Assembly: GCA_008360975.2 (NCBI GenBank)
Contig: CM039187.1
Location: 17,253,094-17,317,093 of the forward strand
DNA from: Lichenostomus cassidix
Lineage: Eukaryota; Chordata; Aves; Passeriformes; Meliphagidae
DNA: 64,000 nt
Direction of reading: 5' to 3'
Positions within the stretch are counted from its first letter, which is position 1. Every line of letters starts with the position of its first letter. Under the pieces are notes generated by a model. It saw only the letters and a program-made list of their open reading frames with translations. It made no database searches and was not told the origin of the DNA. The translations under genes were made by a program, and so were the position numbers. Shown here one piece after another: positions 62,571 through 64,000 of the stretch.

Positions 62571-64000
62571 GCTGAGATGAGACCAGATAAATATACTGTG
62601 TTATTTATACCCCTTACCAGTCAACTCTCCCAAGAAATTAGACACTTGACAGTTTCAATGGTTGGAGTTAAAGTTTAGAAATATGGAAACACTCTCAGTC
62701 ATTGACTCTTTTCCAATTCTAATGGCAAAGCACCCTGCTCCTGGAAAAGAATGTTACCAACCTGCAATTGCATGAACAAGCTCTCTTTCATGAGATGTGT
62801 GCATGTGCAACTTAACTCATCTGAGCTTTGACAGAACAAACCAATAAAGCACACAGCAAATATGGATCCCAGTCCCAGCTTTGCCACTGAGCCAGATCCT
62901 CTCCCTTATACTACAGTCACCCCAACTATAAAACAAGTTATAAATATTACTGTCGGCAGATATGCAATGGAAGAGCACTAGCCAAGAGCCAGGTTGCACA
63001 TTTCAATGAGTATGGACACTAAATCTAACTGCACATCACTGATACATTCCCCACCTAGAGTGAGGCTGAAACCCTGTCCGGAATAGTAGCTGTGTGGAAA
63101 AGCCAAGGATTCCCCACAAGGCTATGCTGACCCAAGGACGCAGCAACATTCAGCTCTTTTATGTGGCAGATGTACAGCTCTGTACAATAGGTATTTTCAC
63201 AACACTGCTTGTTTAGCTGATCCTGTAAACTGAAGTGGATATACCTCAATGAAGGAGCATAGTGCTTCTAGCAGTCTCATTTCCATCACATTTAAAATAG
63301 GTCCTTATTGCACTACATGTCAGGAAATCCTTCTGGTACTCTTATCTCAGCCTCAAGTCCTCTCATCTACTTTACTGCCCTGTTTCCATCCGCAGTGTTC
63401 TGGGGGTGTCACTCAGCCTATTCCTTTGCCACAGTCTTCTGTGAGCTCACCCTGCTGATCTTACATCATGACAACTTAGACCAATGGAGATCAGGCTTCT
63501 CCAATTTTCATCAAAGTCATCCATATGCTTATTGGAGTCTAGGTCATTGTCTGACTACTCATAAGTCTGTGACAGGCCAAGTTAACACAGGCAGATGGGA
63601 GCTGTCACCAAGATGAATGCAGCTCATCTTACTTACCAAATACATAATTTTTAAGAGCCCAGAAGAATCTTTTACAAATCATTACCCCCCAAAGAAAAAC
63701 ACCAATATACCTTCATTTCTAGGAAACAGGTTCTTTACAGTGTCTCTTTGATTGCCTTTCCACCATTCCAATAAAATTGCCAAAAAGCAAACATAACTAA
63801 AAACCTTAGTCAGATCTGCACAACCAATATAAATGCATTAAAATAAATTTTAGAAGACAGTATTATGAGCCTAGTTTAGAATTATGAGCCAACACTAAAA
63901 CTGCATTTGGGATTCTCTTCCTTCATCATCCATCAGTTATTCAGCTAGCTTACTGCCTGTATTCTTCCCACTCCATGCCAGATGAACCAGTTTCACTTCC
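62571..64000 (-). other. 5' flank or 5'-UTR intron of WDFY4
   Basis: 1.4 kb. No coding exon, CpG-rich promoter or repeat recognised. Because TCTCAG lies directly before the ATG, this is probably an intron leading to an unseen non-coding exon, but it could also be promoter sequence. Confidence 0.5.
62601..62610 (-). promoter_or_regulatory. TATA-like box GTATAAATAA upstream of the start codon
   Basis: On the minus strand a TATAAATA word lies about 32 nt upstream of the ATG. Initiation ~30 nt downstream would give an almost leaderless mRNA, so this is more likely chance in AT-rich intronic sequence than the real promoter. Confidence 0.15.

Noticed and set aside
1..64000. Bacterial operons, CRISPR arrays, tRNA or rRNA genes
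   Set aside because: No supporting signals; gene structure, introns and repeats are those of a vertebrate nuclear genome.

Overview
This is vertebrate nuclear DNA, most likely from a bird. Evidence: it is AT-rich, intron-rich DNA holding one large multi-exon gene. It contains two truncated CR1 LINE copies, one of which ends in the ATTCTGTG-type tail typical of avian CR1, and one LTR whose promoter/poly(A) layout resembles avian endogenous retroviruses. I cannot name the species.

One protein-coding gene fills the window and runs on the minus strand: WDFY4 (WD repeat and FYVE domain containing 4-like, BEACH family). The start codon is at 62570. I could follow 39 coding exons leftward to position 390, and the phases chain without a break: 6,804 nt, 2,268 codons, no stop and no frameshift. 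This is roughly the first 70% of the protein: the N-terminal alpha-solenoid (armadillo-like) region, the ConA-like lectin beta-sandwich (exons 15-19), the second helical region, and the start of the linker before the PH-BEACH module. The PH, BEACH and WD40 exons lie beyond the left edge. Any 5' UTR exon and the main promoter are not identified and may lie to the right.

Layout from right to left in transcription order: 62571-64000 is 5' flank or 5' intron. Exons 1-11 (62570-46435) encode the N-terminal solenoid. Introns 11 and 12 (4.1 and 4.5 kb) flank the small exon 12. Exons 13-19 (37727-29730) run into and through the ConA-like domain. Exons 20-35 (27791-14389) are closely spaced and encode the second solenoid. 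Exons 36-38 (12550-10638) enter the linker. A 10.2-kb intron follows, then exon 39 (467-390). No tRNA, rRNA, CRISPR or bacterial-type feature is present.

Non-coding features include a solo LTR in intron 28 in the same orientation as the gene, a minus-strand CR1 3' end in intron 25, a plus-strand CR1 fragment in intron 11, several perfect short palindromes, a 50-bp-period tandem duplication, a purine/pyrimidine-alternating (Z-DNA-type) stretch, and homopolymer runs. I did not find a new biological system. The most useful follow-ups are the sense-oriented LTR, three weak splice donors, an unexplained 203-codon intronic ORF, and a homeodomain-site-rich block in the 10-kb intron.
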